From Tritrichomonas musculus (Eukaryota > Parabasalia > Tritrichomonadida > Tritrichomonadidae): 64,000 nt of DNA. Positions 8,401-18,600 of this stretch are shown here, piece after piece. A program made the translations under genes and the position numbers. The notes under the pieces were generated by a model, which saw only the letters and a program-made list of their open reading frames with translations, made no database searches and was not told the DNA's origin. Every line of letters begins with the position of its first letter. Position 1 is the stretch's first letter. The DNA lies in contig JAPFFF010000019.1 of assembly GCA_039105265.1 (NCBI GenBank), positions 1,954,501 to 2,018,500 of the forward strand, in the 5' to 3' direction.

Positions 8401-11011
8401 CTACAGTTCAGCCAAGCGAAATATGTTCTGGAGTGTTGAACCCAATAGCATCATTGGTACCACATCCTCATTGAAGCAGTTCATATTGAAGTCACCCAAA
8501 TACGACACCAAGTTGCGATTCATCGACGCACAATCATTCGTAGCTGGAGGTACATTAAGGCAATTCGGCGTAGACTTTGGGGGAGTTGAGAATAGCTCAA
8601 AGGGTGTATTCCCATATGAAGCCATCAACACTGAGAACTACAATGAGGTCCTCTCAAAAGCAGAGCCATTTGAGTATGAAGCGTTCTACAGCTATCTCAA
8701 CCAGAAGAACCCATTGACACCAGATGATTACAAACTATATCTCGAGGATGCCAAAAACTATAAAACCCGATGGGACTACCTACTTGCATACAATGATAAT
8801 GATGTCGAGATGATGATCAAACCCATTGACAACCTGATTGCACTCAATGCTCAGTACAACGTGGACCTCATCTCAAACCTATCGCTAAGCAAGAATGCAT
8901 CCTGTATCAAGTATGCACTCGCATATAAGGAATTCAATCCAAATGCCGAATACTCTATACAGAATCCCATTAACAAATTCAAACCAAACCTCGATTGGTG
9001 GCGATTCAAATGCGAGAACTACTATAACCAGGATGTCAAATATAATCTAGCTCATAAGGACAAACCCAGGAACCTCGATAAATGTGTTTGTGAGGAGCAA
9101 TTCGATAAGTTCATGGAGATGTACAACAATCCAGATACTGGCAAGTGCCATCTCTGTGGTGAGCACTTCACATGGACCAACAGACCTACTCTCGATAGAA
9201 TCAATAATGATATCGGTCATGAACTCAGCAACTGTAAACTCGCTTGTGCGGAATGCAACAGACTTCGCAGTCGTGATGACCCCAATATAACCAAACTCCG
9301 AATTCAGCTGAAGAAGTACTGCAAGATGATGCATCTCCCAACACTCATCAACGATGAACAGGAGTATTACAGCTTACGGAACAACATCACTGGTGGTCTA
9401 TCCAATGTCATGCATCGAGTCAACATCAAGGGTCATACCAAAATAAACCGTTTTAGATACAACGCCGTTGATCACAAGGTAATCTCATATGATACTCCAC
9501 ACACGATGACTCATATTGTTGGAGTCGATTTCAACAGCTTATACCCATCAGCATTCAGTTCAACCAAACATGATGTCAATCCATATCACGGGGGAGTCAT
9601 GTATATGCCAGGTTCCATGATGGAGCGATTCGAGGTATACAAGGATGGGGTCAAAAATATGAAGACCTACAACTCATGCATGCGTATCATCAACAGCCAG
9701 AAGTACCAAGAACACCCCGAATTCCTGTTCAAAGCGGAGGTCATGTTGAAATGCCCAATATCCAAAATCAACTACTTCATCAATTTCCCACCTGTATTCC
9801 GCAATTTCGATATCACCAATGATGAGGCCACAATTGGCCCATACATGCACAACTACATGACTCACAATAAGCTCCCATCTGTTGACAAAACTGAACGGAA
9901 GCTGACCATGAGTGTTGATACAATGGGTACCTATCAGACATTCTCGAACTACTACCTCTGGTTCCTCCTCGACCATGGACTTGTCATCGAGGATATCAAG
10001 AGTCTCACCAAATACGAGGCTCATCGCGGATTCAACCCATTCGTTAGCGAGTTCATGAAACGCCGTCAGGATATCATCTTTGGAGCTGCTGGGGGGAATG
10101 GCGCTGAAAGCGACTTGAGTGTAGCGAATGGCTTGGAACAAGACTTGAGCGTAGCGAACGAGAAGTTCTACAAGATCAGCATGAATGGCTCATATGGGTA
10201 CGATGGTATGAACACCGAGAAGTTCTCCAAAATCAAGATATGCTCGCGCGATAAGACCTTCCAGAATATCATCTACGACAACTATGTCAGTGGCACCAAA
10301 TTGAGTGATGACAACTATCTACTCCAGATGAACCCGAAGAGCTTCAAATGCACTACATGCCTTCAGGAATCATTCTGGACTCTAGATAATGCCAAATTCT
10401 GGTATCTCACATTCATATACGACTTCATGTACAAGTGCCTTGATGTGGAGCGATTCCATTTCATAGAGGGGGACACTGATAGTGCGTATTTTGCAGTTGC
10501 TGGTGATGACACCAAGGGGTCCGATCAAGAGTTCAAATACATTATCAAGAATAGGGCATTCTATGATGAGAACATATATAAGTTCATGCCGAATCCCAAT
10601 ATAAACACAATCGCTGATGAGAAGAAAATACTGGGTCTCTGCATTGAGAAGTATGGTGAGAATATGATAGCGTTAGCCCCCAAGTGCTACACCATATTTA
10701 ATAGTGGAGCTGTGACCAAGGCACTCAAACTCAAGGGGGTCTCCCTCAAGAAAAACCGTATTACAAGTGATGATTACAAGGACATCATCGACAATGGCGG
10801 TGTGAAGGTTGGCAAAAATATCAATCTGCAAATGACTATGCGCAACAAAATCCAGAGCAAAATCAGTGAGATGTCCATGAGCAAGATCACGGTAAACAAG
10901 AATGCTCTCACCGGGACTCACACCAAAATGATTGTCCTCGCGAACCAATCCTGTGCCCCATTCATCCACGGACTCACTTCAGAGGACTATATTATATGCA
11001 ATTCGAATTGA
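5414..11011 (+). CDS. Protein-primed family B DNA polymerase with embedded HNH domain (element B)
   Basis: This 1865-residue polymerase would replicate the linear element from its ends. Three ~60-residue repeats lie at about 15-80, 115-185 and 268-340, with a charged coiled coil at about 190-262. A repeated YSYFNKY motif lies near 380-445. A cysteine/histidine cluster (CPKCGSY ... HVKNC) precedes the exonuclease. Exonuclease motifs are DFE at ~882, FNSSRFD at ~980 and YNDNDVEM at ~1125. Polymerase motifs are DFNSLYPS at ~1372, KISMNGSYGYDG at ~1587 and DTDS at ~1687. Between exonuclease and polymerase, at about 1240-1330, sits an HNH-type unit (CHLC, LDRINN, GH, CAECN). A ~20-residue in-frame repeat (DLSVAN) at about 1560-1583 is absent from the C polymerase. 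It is the longest gene of the element. Confidence 0.93.
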   Translation: MSNITSWNFDKKVLPTDAVKSYIDIINEEFGGGISTRNPYVGQLSSLIKFLNENSFVAHTGFDPDNKLEESDLDTFIRRLRLTRAEQRRLKVLGLEGAERLLNSKIKKTHFDKRDLTASDVQDYIKIANTEFDGKIPTDIPQAAQQSSLIKFLNDNLFVYRTDYDTTYKLKESDFDTFFERLHDEQEDKLLRDATEHNLHALEEVRLERERAKQLEWERAEQERLQKREQKLAEKSKRDRLKKKQEQEREKHLKISNKHFGEIPPETVKRYIDIINTEFGGNIPTNTTYILQLGPLKKFLNDNLFVHRTGFDRTGKLKESDFDTFFEQLRAERRAASDNDYFSKFNRDDYKIEDHIDERQQLNTWIKFIQQLDDEHKAYSYFNKYYPEYLDRAEIQDILRDRTKVTKLNHIIGSNANIDDNKAYSYFNKYFPEYIDRTEIHNIPRDRTKVTKLVHIINDSPKAPENIDDLPKDPENNEILDYLSEFGHQFKSKHTDFLMVNEPDSYDRAVEAWQSYVKYADSDYKEREDIDTYEPIYIYYFNSISSLNTIYDGLQQVYKREVKPFKIYFQLSGVFQSPSEENMLGYSCEYAAREINWNNYKSAIPIVVRDEQSLDIVKYYIESVLHSYETSTSGTKLIMVGSVSFTVSRMVKVSGPIKDLPPEIKNSKFIITDNADDNLCWYRFLAACLDDHLVDPESGCKTKHRTQAARKLLCEDHNIVYSTKPSQDAIDLLNNYPGTSIESMKASAEKHHLNVDIYEYLEDLKVYNLQDQWKYNEDNSFRKSALLYTQNRIIHIMYIRNAEKLTNIHICPKCGSYAHYGHYNMKCFENHVKNCDGVFRKRFIPNREPLPYCPHILSNPVYEYCLAYGLEWKPNIYYITYDFETVEQPVNASIGSSTTINSRLIPLSVSSCVKSQSGCTTKHFSLRDSSEFIIKWIEWLFEQSKQVYHDKVQYMKSFINQPVDNLKTIDRNLNVITVFGFNSSRFDSNLFKEYLNYSSAKRNMFWSVEPNSIIGTTSSLKQFILKSPKYDTKLRFIDAQSFVAGGTLRQFGVDFGGVENSSKGVFPYEAINTENYNEVLSKAEPFEYEAFYSYLNQKNPLTPDDYKLYLEDAKNYKTRWDYLLAYNDNDVEMMIKPIDNLIALNAQYNVDLISNLSLSKNASCIKYALAYKEFNPNAEYSIQNPINKFKPNLDWWRFKCENYYNQDVKYNLAHKDKPRNLDKCVCEEQFDKFMEMYNNPDTGKCHLCGEHFTWTNRPTLDRINNDIGHELSNCKLACAECNRLRSRDDPNITKLRIQLKKYCKMMHLPTLINDEQEYYSLRNNITGGLSNVMHRVNIKGHTKINRFRYNAVDHKVISYDTPHTMTHIVGVDFNSLYPSAFSSTKHDVNPYHGGVMYMPGSMMERFEVYKDGVKNMKTYNSCMRIINSQKYQEHPEFLFKAEVMLKCPISKINYFINFPPVFRNFDITNDEATIGPYMHNYMTHNKLPSVDKTERKLTMSVDTMGTYQTFSNYYLWFLLDHGLVIEDIKSLTKYEAHRGFNPFVSEFMKRRQDIIFGAAGGNGAESDLSVANGLEQDLSVANEKFYKISMNGSYGYDGMNTEKFSKIKICSRDKTFQNIIYDNYVSGTKLSDDNYLLQMNPKSFKCTTCLQESFWTLDNAKFWYLTFIYDFMYKCLDVERFHFIEGDTDSAYFAVAGDDTKGSDQEFKYIIKNRAFYDENIYKFMPNPNINTIADEKKILGLCIEKYGENMIALAPKCYTIFNSGAVTKALKLKGVSLKKNRITSDDYKDIIDNGGVKVGKNINLQMTMRNKIQSKISEMSMSKITVNKNALTGTHTKMIVLANQSCAPFIHGLTSEDYIICNSN

Positions 11012-11189
11012 ATATGGGGTGTACGGGATTTCCCGCAGACCACTAAATATTGGGTGTGGTAGAATTCTACCAGACCCAGATTTCATGGAGATAACCACTA
11101 AATATTGGGTCTGCGGGATTTCCCGTTGACCCAGATTTCATGGAGATAACCACTAATTCCCTGGAACAGCAAAAATGCTTTCCCGATAA
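11012..11189. repeat. Hairpin-rich tandem repeats between convergent PolB and fibre genes
   Basis: Units of about 50-60 bp contain ccactaaatattgggt and gacccagatttcatgg, with small palindromes such as ggtagaattctacc, cggga-ttt-cccg and ggaacagc ... gcttt. The same units recur inverted at about 22120-22310. The position between two convergent gene ends suggests transcription terminators. Confidence 0.6.
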
Positions 11190-12780
11190 TTAGGCCTTAA
11201 ACACAGCTAATGTGGATCCGTTGATGATACCAGTTATGATACCCACGGTCATACGATTTATTTTTGAGGTTATCGCGGTCTCACCAGTGAGTATCTTCAG
11301 TTTATTATCAGCGTTATCGATGAATACCTCATCCCCAATGGAATAGCATGAGGAGTCCTCAACCTTAACCATGTAATCCCCATGAGTGGCGAATGTGATA
11401 CAACCATTGGCTTCATCGATTCTGACGCATATACCAACATACTCCTTCCAGGTACCAGTGGTCTTCACACTACATATGCAATCAGTGGTGTCAGCTTCAG
11501 TGCTAGGGATCCATTTCGAATCCTCACGATGATATACCTTGCCGGTCATATATACTGGAGCTCCAATGACGAAATCGGTGATGGTGTTAACCGATGACTC
11601 GATTGGGGAGTAGTGGGTGATGGTAGTTGAACCATTGGATGTAATTGTACCTTTTACAACTAAATCTTTTTCAATAATTGTATTATAAATTAAAGTAATA
11701 TTTCTATCAACATTATTAAGATCATTATTTAAATGTTTACAAGTTATATAATTATAACCACCTATTGCTAATGTAACAAATTTATCACTATTATCAGTTC
11801 TACTATATCGTAATACTCCATAATTATCACTATTTAATACACCAAACTTAATAACACATTTATTATCATATGATGAGAAAACAGATAAAACATTACTTGA
11901 AGTTGTACAATTAGCTGTCAACGCTCCATCAATAGTTGAATTACCTTCTTTGGGAACATATTTTTCATCAGATTCGGACTTCAATGCATATTTCCCATCA
12001 ACATATTTCACCGAAGTAATCATATCATCGTTCACTGGTCATTTGCGGATTAATGTGATAGATGCATCATATATATTGGTCAGTGTATCGTCCGCGGCTC
12101 TCAATGAGACGACACGTGTACCTACACGAATATCTATTGATTCATCCCCGGTTGATTTGTATATGAGATTTGCACCCTTTCGACCAGAATACGTATATTC
12201 GGCTTCTTCATATGATGCATCATCGGCATTTCGTTTGAACTTCACGATAATATTTTTGGTTGTTAATACCCTTCTGATATATTCATCTGGGATTGCACAA
12301 CCACTATCATTCTGCGCACATTGAATTGTGAATCGTTCTGGACTTTCATCAACAACATTCGAGTCTTTGATAAATGGTGATTCGATTTGTGCTCTAATGA
12401 AATTATATGCTATAGGATTATTATTTCTATGTGCTGCAATATACGATACATATACAATTTGTCCATCATCATGACGCCATATTATTCTATCAATGCGTTT
12501 GCCATTGCTATCATACCCGTCCATGCTGTCATAAGTGCTAGTAGAACCATTTGGTTTAAATACTACATCAATATGCATTATATCATCATCTTGATTATCA
12601 CCCCAATTAACATCAAATACCAAATGAACTCCAGCATTGGGTAGCTTAGGGGTAATATATGCACCGTCATATAAGTTTGCTGGATATTCAATATTCAATT
12701 CAGTGCCATATAGTGCGGTACTCAGTGCAGATTCATTAACCAAATCTGTGGGGATCTCAGGGATATCCGTTTTGAGAGCG

Positions 12781-12866
12781 TACTCACCTAAGTTCGCAAG
12801 CTTCGCGTACTCATCTAAGTTCGCAAGCTTCGCGTACTCACCTAAGTTCGCAAGCTTCGCATACTT
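12781..12866 (-). repeat. 27-nt tandem repeat inside the fibre gene
   Basis: Three near-identical copies of cctaagttcgcaagcttcgc plus gtactca encode EYAKLANL units. Single copies recur at about 13500-13600 and in element K at about 61800-61855. Confidence 0.8.
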
Positions 12867-13948
12867 CCCATCAGCCACATCCTTGGTCTCATACTTATTT
12901 AATTCATATGCGAGCTCATCTTCATCGACGAACTTCTCATCAGCCTGACCACTAGTATAATATGGTGTCAAGTCAACTGGTTCTGGGATATCCGTTTTGA
13001 GAGCATAAGTGTTCGACACATATCTAGCTGAATAAGCGTTTTTGTCGGTTGGTTCAACAGTTTTGGTAATTGAACATGATAGTATTTCCGGTGTTTCACC
13101 AGTTCCTGGATTGATTAATTCATGGGAGTTATACAGATACCAAAGACTAGAATCACTTCCTTCCATGCGCAATATCTGAGAGGGTAGATTATCATCATCG
13201 TCATTGTACGAATAGTCTGCGTGAACATAATGGGCCGTATAGTAACTGTCTGATGATACAATATCCAACCCATATTGCTCAATCAGTTCATGATATGTGT
13301 CGTAGTCCAAATCAGGGATTGTATTATTGACGATTGTGAATTGAATAGTTGTTTGACCCTCAATAATCTCTGGGATATCGCCTTTCACTTGATCAATAGC
13401 ATGGGTCATATCTGTTGTCAAAGCATATGGTTCCAACGTAGTACTCAATGCAGATCCATTAACCAAATCTGTGGGTATCTCTGGCAAGTCCTGAGTCTTC
13501 ACATACTCACTTAAGTTCGCAAGCTTCGCGTACTCGGTCATATCTGGTAAGTCCTGGGTCTTCACATACTCACCTAAGTTCGCAAGCTTCGCATATGGTT
13601 CCAAAGCAGTACTCAATGAATCACTCGTAACGATGTTCTCAGGGACCTCAGGTATTTCAGTAGATAGCGCACAGTTTTTGGCGATGTAATCACGTAATTC
13701 CCCAATGGCACTATCCACATCTTCACTAGATGCGTACTTCAGCATCTCCGTATTGAAATCCTCGGTTTTCACATAGTCGAATAGCTGCGTTTGCAAAGCG
13801 TATGACTCAAGGTCCTTGGCTAAGGCATATTTTTCGAGTTGCTCACCAACTGTACTCGTAATGAGTTCCTTGATTTGCTCCTGGTTGGCACCAGTTATAT
13901 TCGAGCCATTGGACCCATTGGCATGACACATGCATGCATACTTTTTGA

Positions 13949-13957
13949 TGTATTCTA
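13949..13957. repeat. MULE target-site duplication, left copy
   Basis: TGTATTCTA here is repeated exactly at 15536-15544. A 9-bp duplication is the Mutator superfamily hallmark. Confidence 0.9.
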
Positions 13958-14332
13958 GGATTAGGAAAAAAATTCCAACTTGGAATTTCCAAGTTTTTTT
14001 TATTTCACATGTCAAGAAAACTTGGAAATTCCAAGTTTTTTTTTCCCTGAGCTTTTCTTCAACAATAGCAAGAACAAAATGATAAAAAACGCGTTAATAC
14101 TTTAATATAATAAGTTATCAATATCATTTGGCAATTTTTTTCGTGCATTTCATCCAAATCTTAAAATGCTGATACTGATATCATTACGCCATGCATCTCA
14201 AAATACAAAAACAAATGCAAATTTACCGCTATCAACACTTTAATAACAATATACGATTCATTTACCATGCAAATTTCGAAATTTTCATTTTGACTCTCAT
14301 AATTAATATTCAATAATTATACTAGCATTAAA
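13958..14332 (+). repeat. Left TIR of the MULE
   Basis: It is the inverse of 15160-15535 over about 375 bp with few differences. It includes nested short palindromes (cttggaaattccaag) near the tip. Confidence 0.9.
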
Positions 14333-14588
14333 TAAATGTATCTATCCGAAAAATTCAAATAGGAAATAAAAAAAAAGATATCTTTCCTAAATTAAAAAAA
14401 AAAAAATCCATATATAACTTTCTCTCACGATATTTTTTTTATTTATTTATTTTTATAATATGCTTTTAAACTCAGGAAAAAGGTATAATATTAGCTTAAT
14501 ATTTAGATAATCTAAGAATGTATCACAATTAATTCAAAAAGTTTTAATAAACCATTCAAAAAAAAAAAAGTTCGGTGCTTTTTTTATT

Positions 14589-15081
14589 CCTACCGAATGT
14601 TTTTTGATTCATTAAAGCTTCTTATAAACCATTCAGATATAATAATTGATCATGTTAAAAAGAAAAAAGTAAAAAAAAAATTTATTAAAATAGATCATGT
14701 TAAAAAAAAAAAAATATTTATTAAATTTAAAATATTTCATTTTCATCATCAGAAACAATAACGCCATTTTGCATTTTTTGGAATCTCTTAAATTAAAAGT
14801 GATTTGAAAAGGACAATCCTGATCTTTGCATTGAATTTTATAATAATTTCCAGAATTTAGAATATTAAACTTTATTGATTTTGTACGTGCTAAATTTATG
14901 CAATATTGAATCATTTCGTCCCTATTTTCAAAAAAATTGACGAGTTCTATTTTCGATGTTTCCATCAAGATTAGAAATGGAAAAACTAAACGAATTTGTA
15001 TAATATTTGAATGGTTTATCACAACTTTTTGAATGAATTGTTAGAACTTTTTGAAAATTTTTTAAAAAAACATTCGGTAGG
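14589..15081. repeat. Inner inverted-repeat unit inside the MULE
   Basis: CCTACCGAATG at 14589 and CATTCGGTAGG ending at 15081 begin imperfect inverted repeats of about 50-80 bp that share gaatggtttat further in. The ORF lies wholly between them. It could be the TIR of an internal, older element or a fold in the MULE core. I saw no direct duplication beside it. Confidence 0.5.
14633..14965 (-). CDS. MuDR-type N-terminal DNA-binding domain fragment of the MULE
   Basis: This ORF of about 110 residues starts at METSKIELVNFF (internal ATG at 14963-14965). It has the pattern FENRDEMIQYC ... FNILNSGNYYKIQC ... CPFQITF, matching the N-terminal zinc-finger/WRKY-like region of MULE transposases (two cysteines seen). 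The catalytic DDE part is absent, and a low-complexity Phe/Asn tail follows. It is probably a remnant of an autonomous transposase. A longer start at 15022 adds a hydrophobic stretch with no family support. Confidence 0.6.
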   Translation of the reverse strand: METSKIELVNFFENRDEMIQYCINLARTKSIKFNILNSGNYYKIQCKDQDCPFQITFNLRDSKKCKMALLFLMMKMKYFKFNKYFFFFNMIYFNKFFFYFFLFNMINYYI

Positions 15082-15159
15082 ATAAAGAATTAGTTCATAC
15101 TTCATATTAATTATACTAGCATAAAATAATTTTCCATATTAATGTAATTATGTATATTG

Positions 15160-15535
15160 ATTATGCTAGTATAATTACTGAAAATATTAATTATGAGAGT
15201 CAAAATGAAAATTTCGAAATTTGCATGGTAAATGAATCGTATATTGTTATTAAAGTGTTGATAGCGGTAAATTTGCATTTGTTTTTGTATTTTGAGATGC
15301 ATGGCGTAATGATATCAGTATCAGCATTTTAAGATTTGGATGAAATGCACGAAAAAAATTGCCAAATGATATTGATAACTTATTATATTAAAGTATTAAC
15401 GCGTTTTTTATCATTTTGTTCTTGCTATTGTTGAAGAAAAGCTCAGGGAAAAAAAAACTTGGAATTTCCAAGTTTTCTTGACATGTGAAATAAAAAAAAC
15501 TTGGAAATTCCAAGTTGGAATTTTTTTCCGCATCC
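15160..15535 (-). repeat. Right TIR of the MULE
   Basis: It mirrors 13958-14332 and ends at GCATCC, directly before the TGTATTCTA duplication. Confidence 0.9.
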
Positions 15536-15544
15536 TGTATTCTA
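15536..15544. repeat. MULE target-site duplication, right copy
   Basis: TGTATTCTA is an exact match to 13949-13957. Confidence 0.9.
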
Positions 15545-15623
15545 TTAGTAACTCGTCGATAGTGGCTGCTTTTATTGAAAATCCACTCTGTTCTATACTG
15601 AACATTTACTATAAAATAAAGGT

Positions 15624-18600
15624 ATGCTTAGCCGTATTGATAATGAAGTCAAGAGCGCCAGAGACCGTAATATCCTTAAGTTTATATATACTGAATGCAA
15701 AGCAACAGATGATATCATCAACGCTATGATAGGTGTCATCAATGATAGAAATCTGTACGGTGATAAGGTGCTTAGTAAGTTCTTGGAGCTTAAGCGCGTA
15801 TGGCCAAATCAAGGATCAGATCCCATTGAGGCTGATCAAGTTGAACGTACTAAGGATAGTCTTTCGTGGAGGCTCCGAGAGTTCAACTACGAACTGGATA
15901 ATTATTTGAAAAACTCCGAAGACCCAGGTAAATATGAATATTATCGGAATAAAGTCCAGAACAACAAACTCCGTGGTACTCTTAAGTTATTATATGTTAT
16001 ATGTGGTGTGTCAAAAGAAATCATCGATAATATGATACATGTCATCAATAATCCAGATCTGTACAATGATGAGATACGACAGTCGCTCAAAAACATAGAT
16101 GATATGTGTAATGGATTCAACAGGAATAACGCTGGTGTGAAACAAACTTTGAAGCAAAGACTTAAAAATGATGCCGAGACTTACTTCACAAATCCGAATC
16201 TATATTTGAAACCCCAACCGAAACCTCCACAGGAGATCCAAGCGAAGTCCCTAGCGAAGTCCCAATCGATACCATTATCGGAATTTCCTGAAGTGGAACC
16301 CCAAGGAGATTCAAGCGAAGTCCCTATCGAGGAACCCCAAGGAGATCCACTCGTGGAACCTCCAGGGGAAGACTCAGGTGAAGACTCCGGTGAAGACTCA
16401 GGGGAAGCCTCAGGGGAAGCCTCAGGGGAAGAGGAGGATAGTAGTAAAGTCCCGTACAGTAAGCTTCTTGATTACCGTAAGCTTCTTGAGTATTTATCTA
16501 GTAAATGCGATGTATCAGAGGAAGTCATCAATAATATTCGACATATCATCTATTATCCAGATTCGTACGAGACTGAGATAGTAAAAGCGATTGGTGAGAT
16601 GAGTCAAGCTTTGGTAAGCACCGACTTTAATAATCCTAGTCAGGTTGACAAGTTGAAGAAAAGGCTTACGAAATATGTCGAGACTTACTTCACAAATCCG
16701 AATCTATATTTGATATCCCAACCGAAACCCCCAATAACACCCCCAGGAGATCCAAGCGAAGTCCCTATCGAGGAGATCCAAGCGAAGTCCCTATCGATAC
16801 CATTATCGGATTTTCCTGGATTGGAATCTCCAGGAGATCCAAGCGAAGTCCCTAGCGAAGTCCCAATCGAGGACACCCCTGATTATAATGCTAATCCCAA
16901 TAGACAACCCGTTAATCCAGAATTTGAGGAGGAAGAGGAGGAGGAGGCGGAATCCCAATCGATGTCGAATATATTCCCAGAAATCGGAACTCGTGCAGAT
17001 AGGATTGATCAGGATATGGACATGCTGCGCACAAAGCGTATTCTCCCTGAGGATATCATTGAGGTACTACCCAAATACTATCGCATTGCGGATGACCCCG
17101 AATGTGCACCTAGTGAACTTAACCAGTTTGAGATTCGGGAGGTTCGAGATATGGTTGATGACATCATACATAACTTGGATTCAATCGCAGAAGATCGATC
17201 GCTTACCATAAAGTCTCCAAAAGCAGAAGCCGAGGTGTCGAATATACGAAGATATATCAATAAGATTAGGGTCTATGAGGGTATCGAATCTGATATCGAA
17301 GCTGATTTCGAAAAAGATGTCAATCGTGAGAATACAAATAATAACATTTTTTCTTCACCTAAAGAACACATGTCCCATAAAACCAGTAAGGCTACTAAAG
17401 CAATTGATGATGATGATGGAATTATCGATGGTGGTGAAGAGGATGAGGATGATGGTGATACTGAGGTTGAGTCTGAGTCTGAGGCTGAGGCACCTCATCT
17501 AGCTAAATATAAATATGTTAGGACACCTGTTAAACCTCCGATTGCATACGGTGGGAAATCACTTAAGGAAGTACCAGGTTCGGTACACAGACCAAAATCC
17601 AAATATACTAAAGAACAACAATATGACTATGTAAGGGTGCCTATTGAATCACGAAGTGGTCTCATGGGTAAGCGTTCAGGTAAAGACTTTACAAATGTTA
17701 AAGGCCATTTAGACAAGTTTGGCAATCTCGCACTCTCAGCTGATTCTTCAGCTTTCAAGAAGAACTTCCTAGATATGGTCATAAATGGTAACTTTCGAGT
17801 TAAGTACATTCCAGCAGCAGCAGCTCGTGATACCGCGGAGGAATATTGTTTGAAACATCTTGATGAGAATGGAGTTCCCAAGTACAGATTATTACCAACC
17901 AACAGTATTGACCCATTAGGAAATAATATTACAGACCTTAATGGTGACCGTGTTGATGATATCGTACTTGTTGATAAACGTGGAACTCCAGCTATAGTCA
18001 ACGGTTACAAATTAGTCCATGCATCTCCTTATAAGAAGGTCTGGAAAACAATTTGTAATACAAAGGCTAAGCGTCAAGCAACTCCATTTAATGTATGGCT
18101 TATGCAGCAATTTAATAAGGATGTTGCCAATGTCGATTGGGATCGTGGTGAATATATATTGAAGAAATCCCAGGACTTGAATACTCTAGAAACTGCATAT
18201 GGTGATCTCGGTCTTGGAAAGGCACGTATTAGTAAACGTTTATCACCTAACAGTTATTGGGCATCCCTGTTCTCTCACATATGGAAGATATTCTGGTCCA
18301 ACAATACTTATAATAAGTATATCAAAATCAGGAAACTGACCAATTTTCTAACGGTATGCAACGCCATATATGTCTATTACTTTGACATTCCTATGAAACT
18401 AGCTGTTGAGAAAAAGTCTGCTAGAGGCAAATCATTCAACTACCCAGATTGGTCGAATTGGAGGAGTACTCATAAACAAACTTATCAAAAGGGTGTCGGT
18501 CCTAAGGTCCAAGCCTGGATTAAAATTATTGACAAGGCAATTAACCGTAAAACTGGTGACCTAAAGAAAGGAGATGTACCCAATGAGCTTAGCGACATGT

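Larger units (their letters stand above)
13958..15535. mobile_element. Mutator-like (MULE) DNA transposon, 1578 bp
   Basis: Long TIRs of about 375 bp (13958-14332 and 15160-15535, starting GGAT..GGAAAAAAATTCC) surround a very AT-rich core, with a perfect 9-bp duplication of TGTATTCTA on both sides. The core encodes only a MuDR-type DNA-binding segment and no DDE transposase core, so the copy is non-autonomous. The TIRs are nearly identical, so it is young. It lies in the fibre gene of element B. A second, inner inverted repeat bounds 14589-15081. Confidence 0.9.
11190..15605 (-). pseudogene. Fibre-like surface protein gene of element B, broken and carrying a MULE
   Basis: This is homologous to the open fibre genes of C (34829) and K (59359). 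The start (MFSIEQSG) is at 15603-15605. The N-terminal half has phage-tail-fibre-like repeats (EYAKLANL, YALKTDIPE, DLVNESALSTAL), the middle has EIIEGQTTIQF, and the C-terminal ~110 residues form a conserved knob-like domain (GAPVYMTGKVY ... VGICVRID ... IGDEVFID). It is probably a virion appendage. It is broken, with about two breaks, one of them the MULE at 13958-15535. An AT-rich island at about 11640-12000 differs from its surroundings and suggests module exchange. It diverges from the large DLNGD protein gene with only 18 bp between the starts. Confidence 0.75.

Noticed and set aside
9130-9410. Intein in PolB
   Set aside because: No splicing-type blocks at the edges and the same segment is fixed in both families; better explained as an embedded HNH domain.
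5414-11011. Ciliate-type genetic code (Tlr-like elements)
   Set aside because: TAA, TAG and TGA all end conserved frames at matching places; the standard code fits.
12781-12866. CRISPR-like array
   Set aside because: The 27-nt repeats are contiguous, in frame and code for fibre stalk units; no spacers.
15018-15302. Other short ORFs in the MULE TIRs
   Set aside because: AT-rich, present on both strands as TIR mirror images and without domain resemblance.
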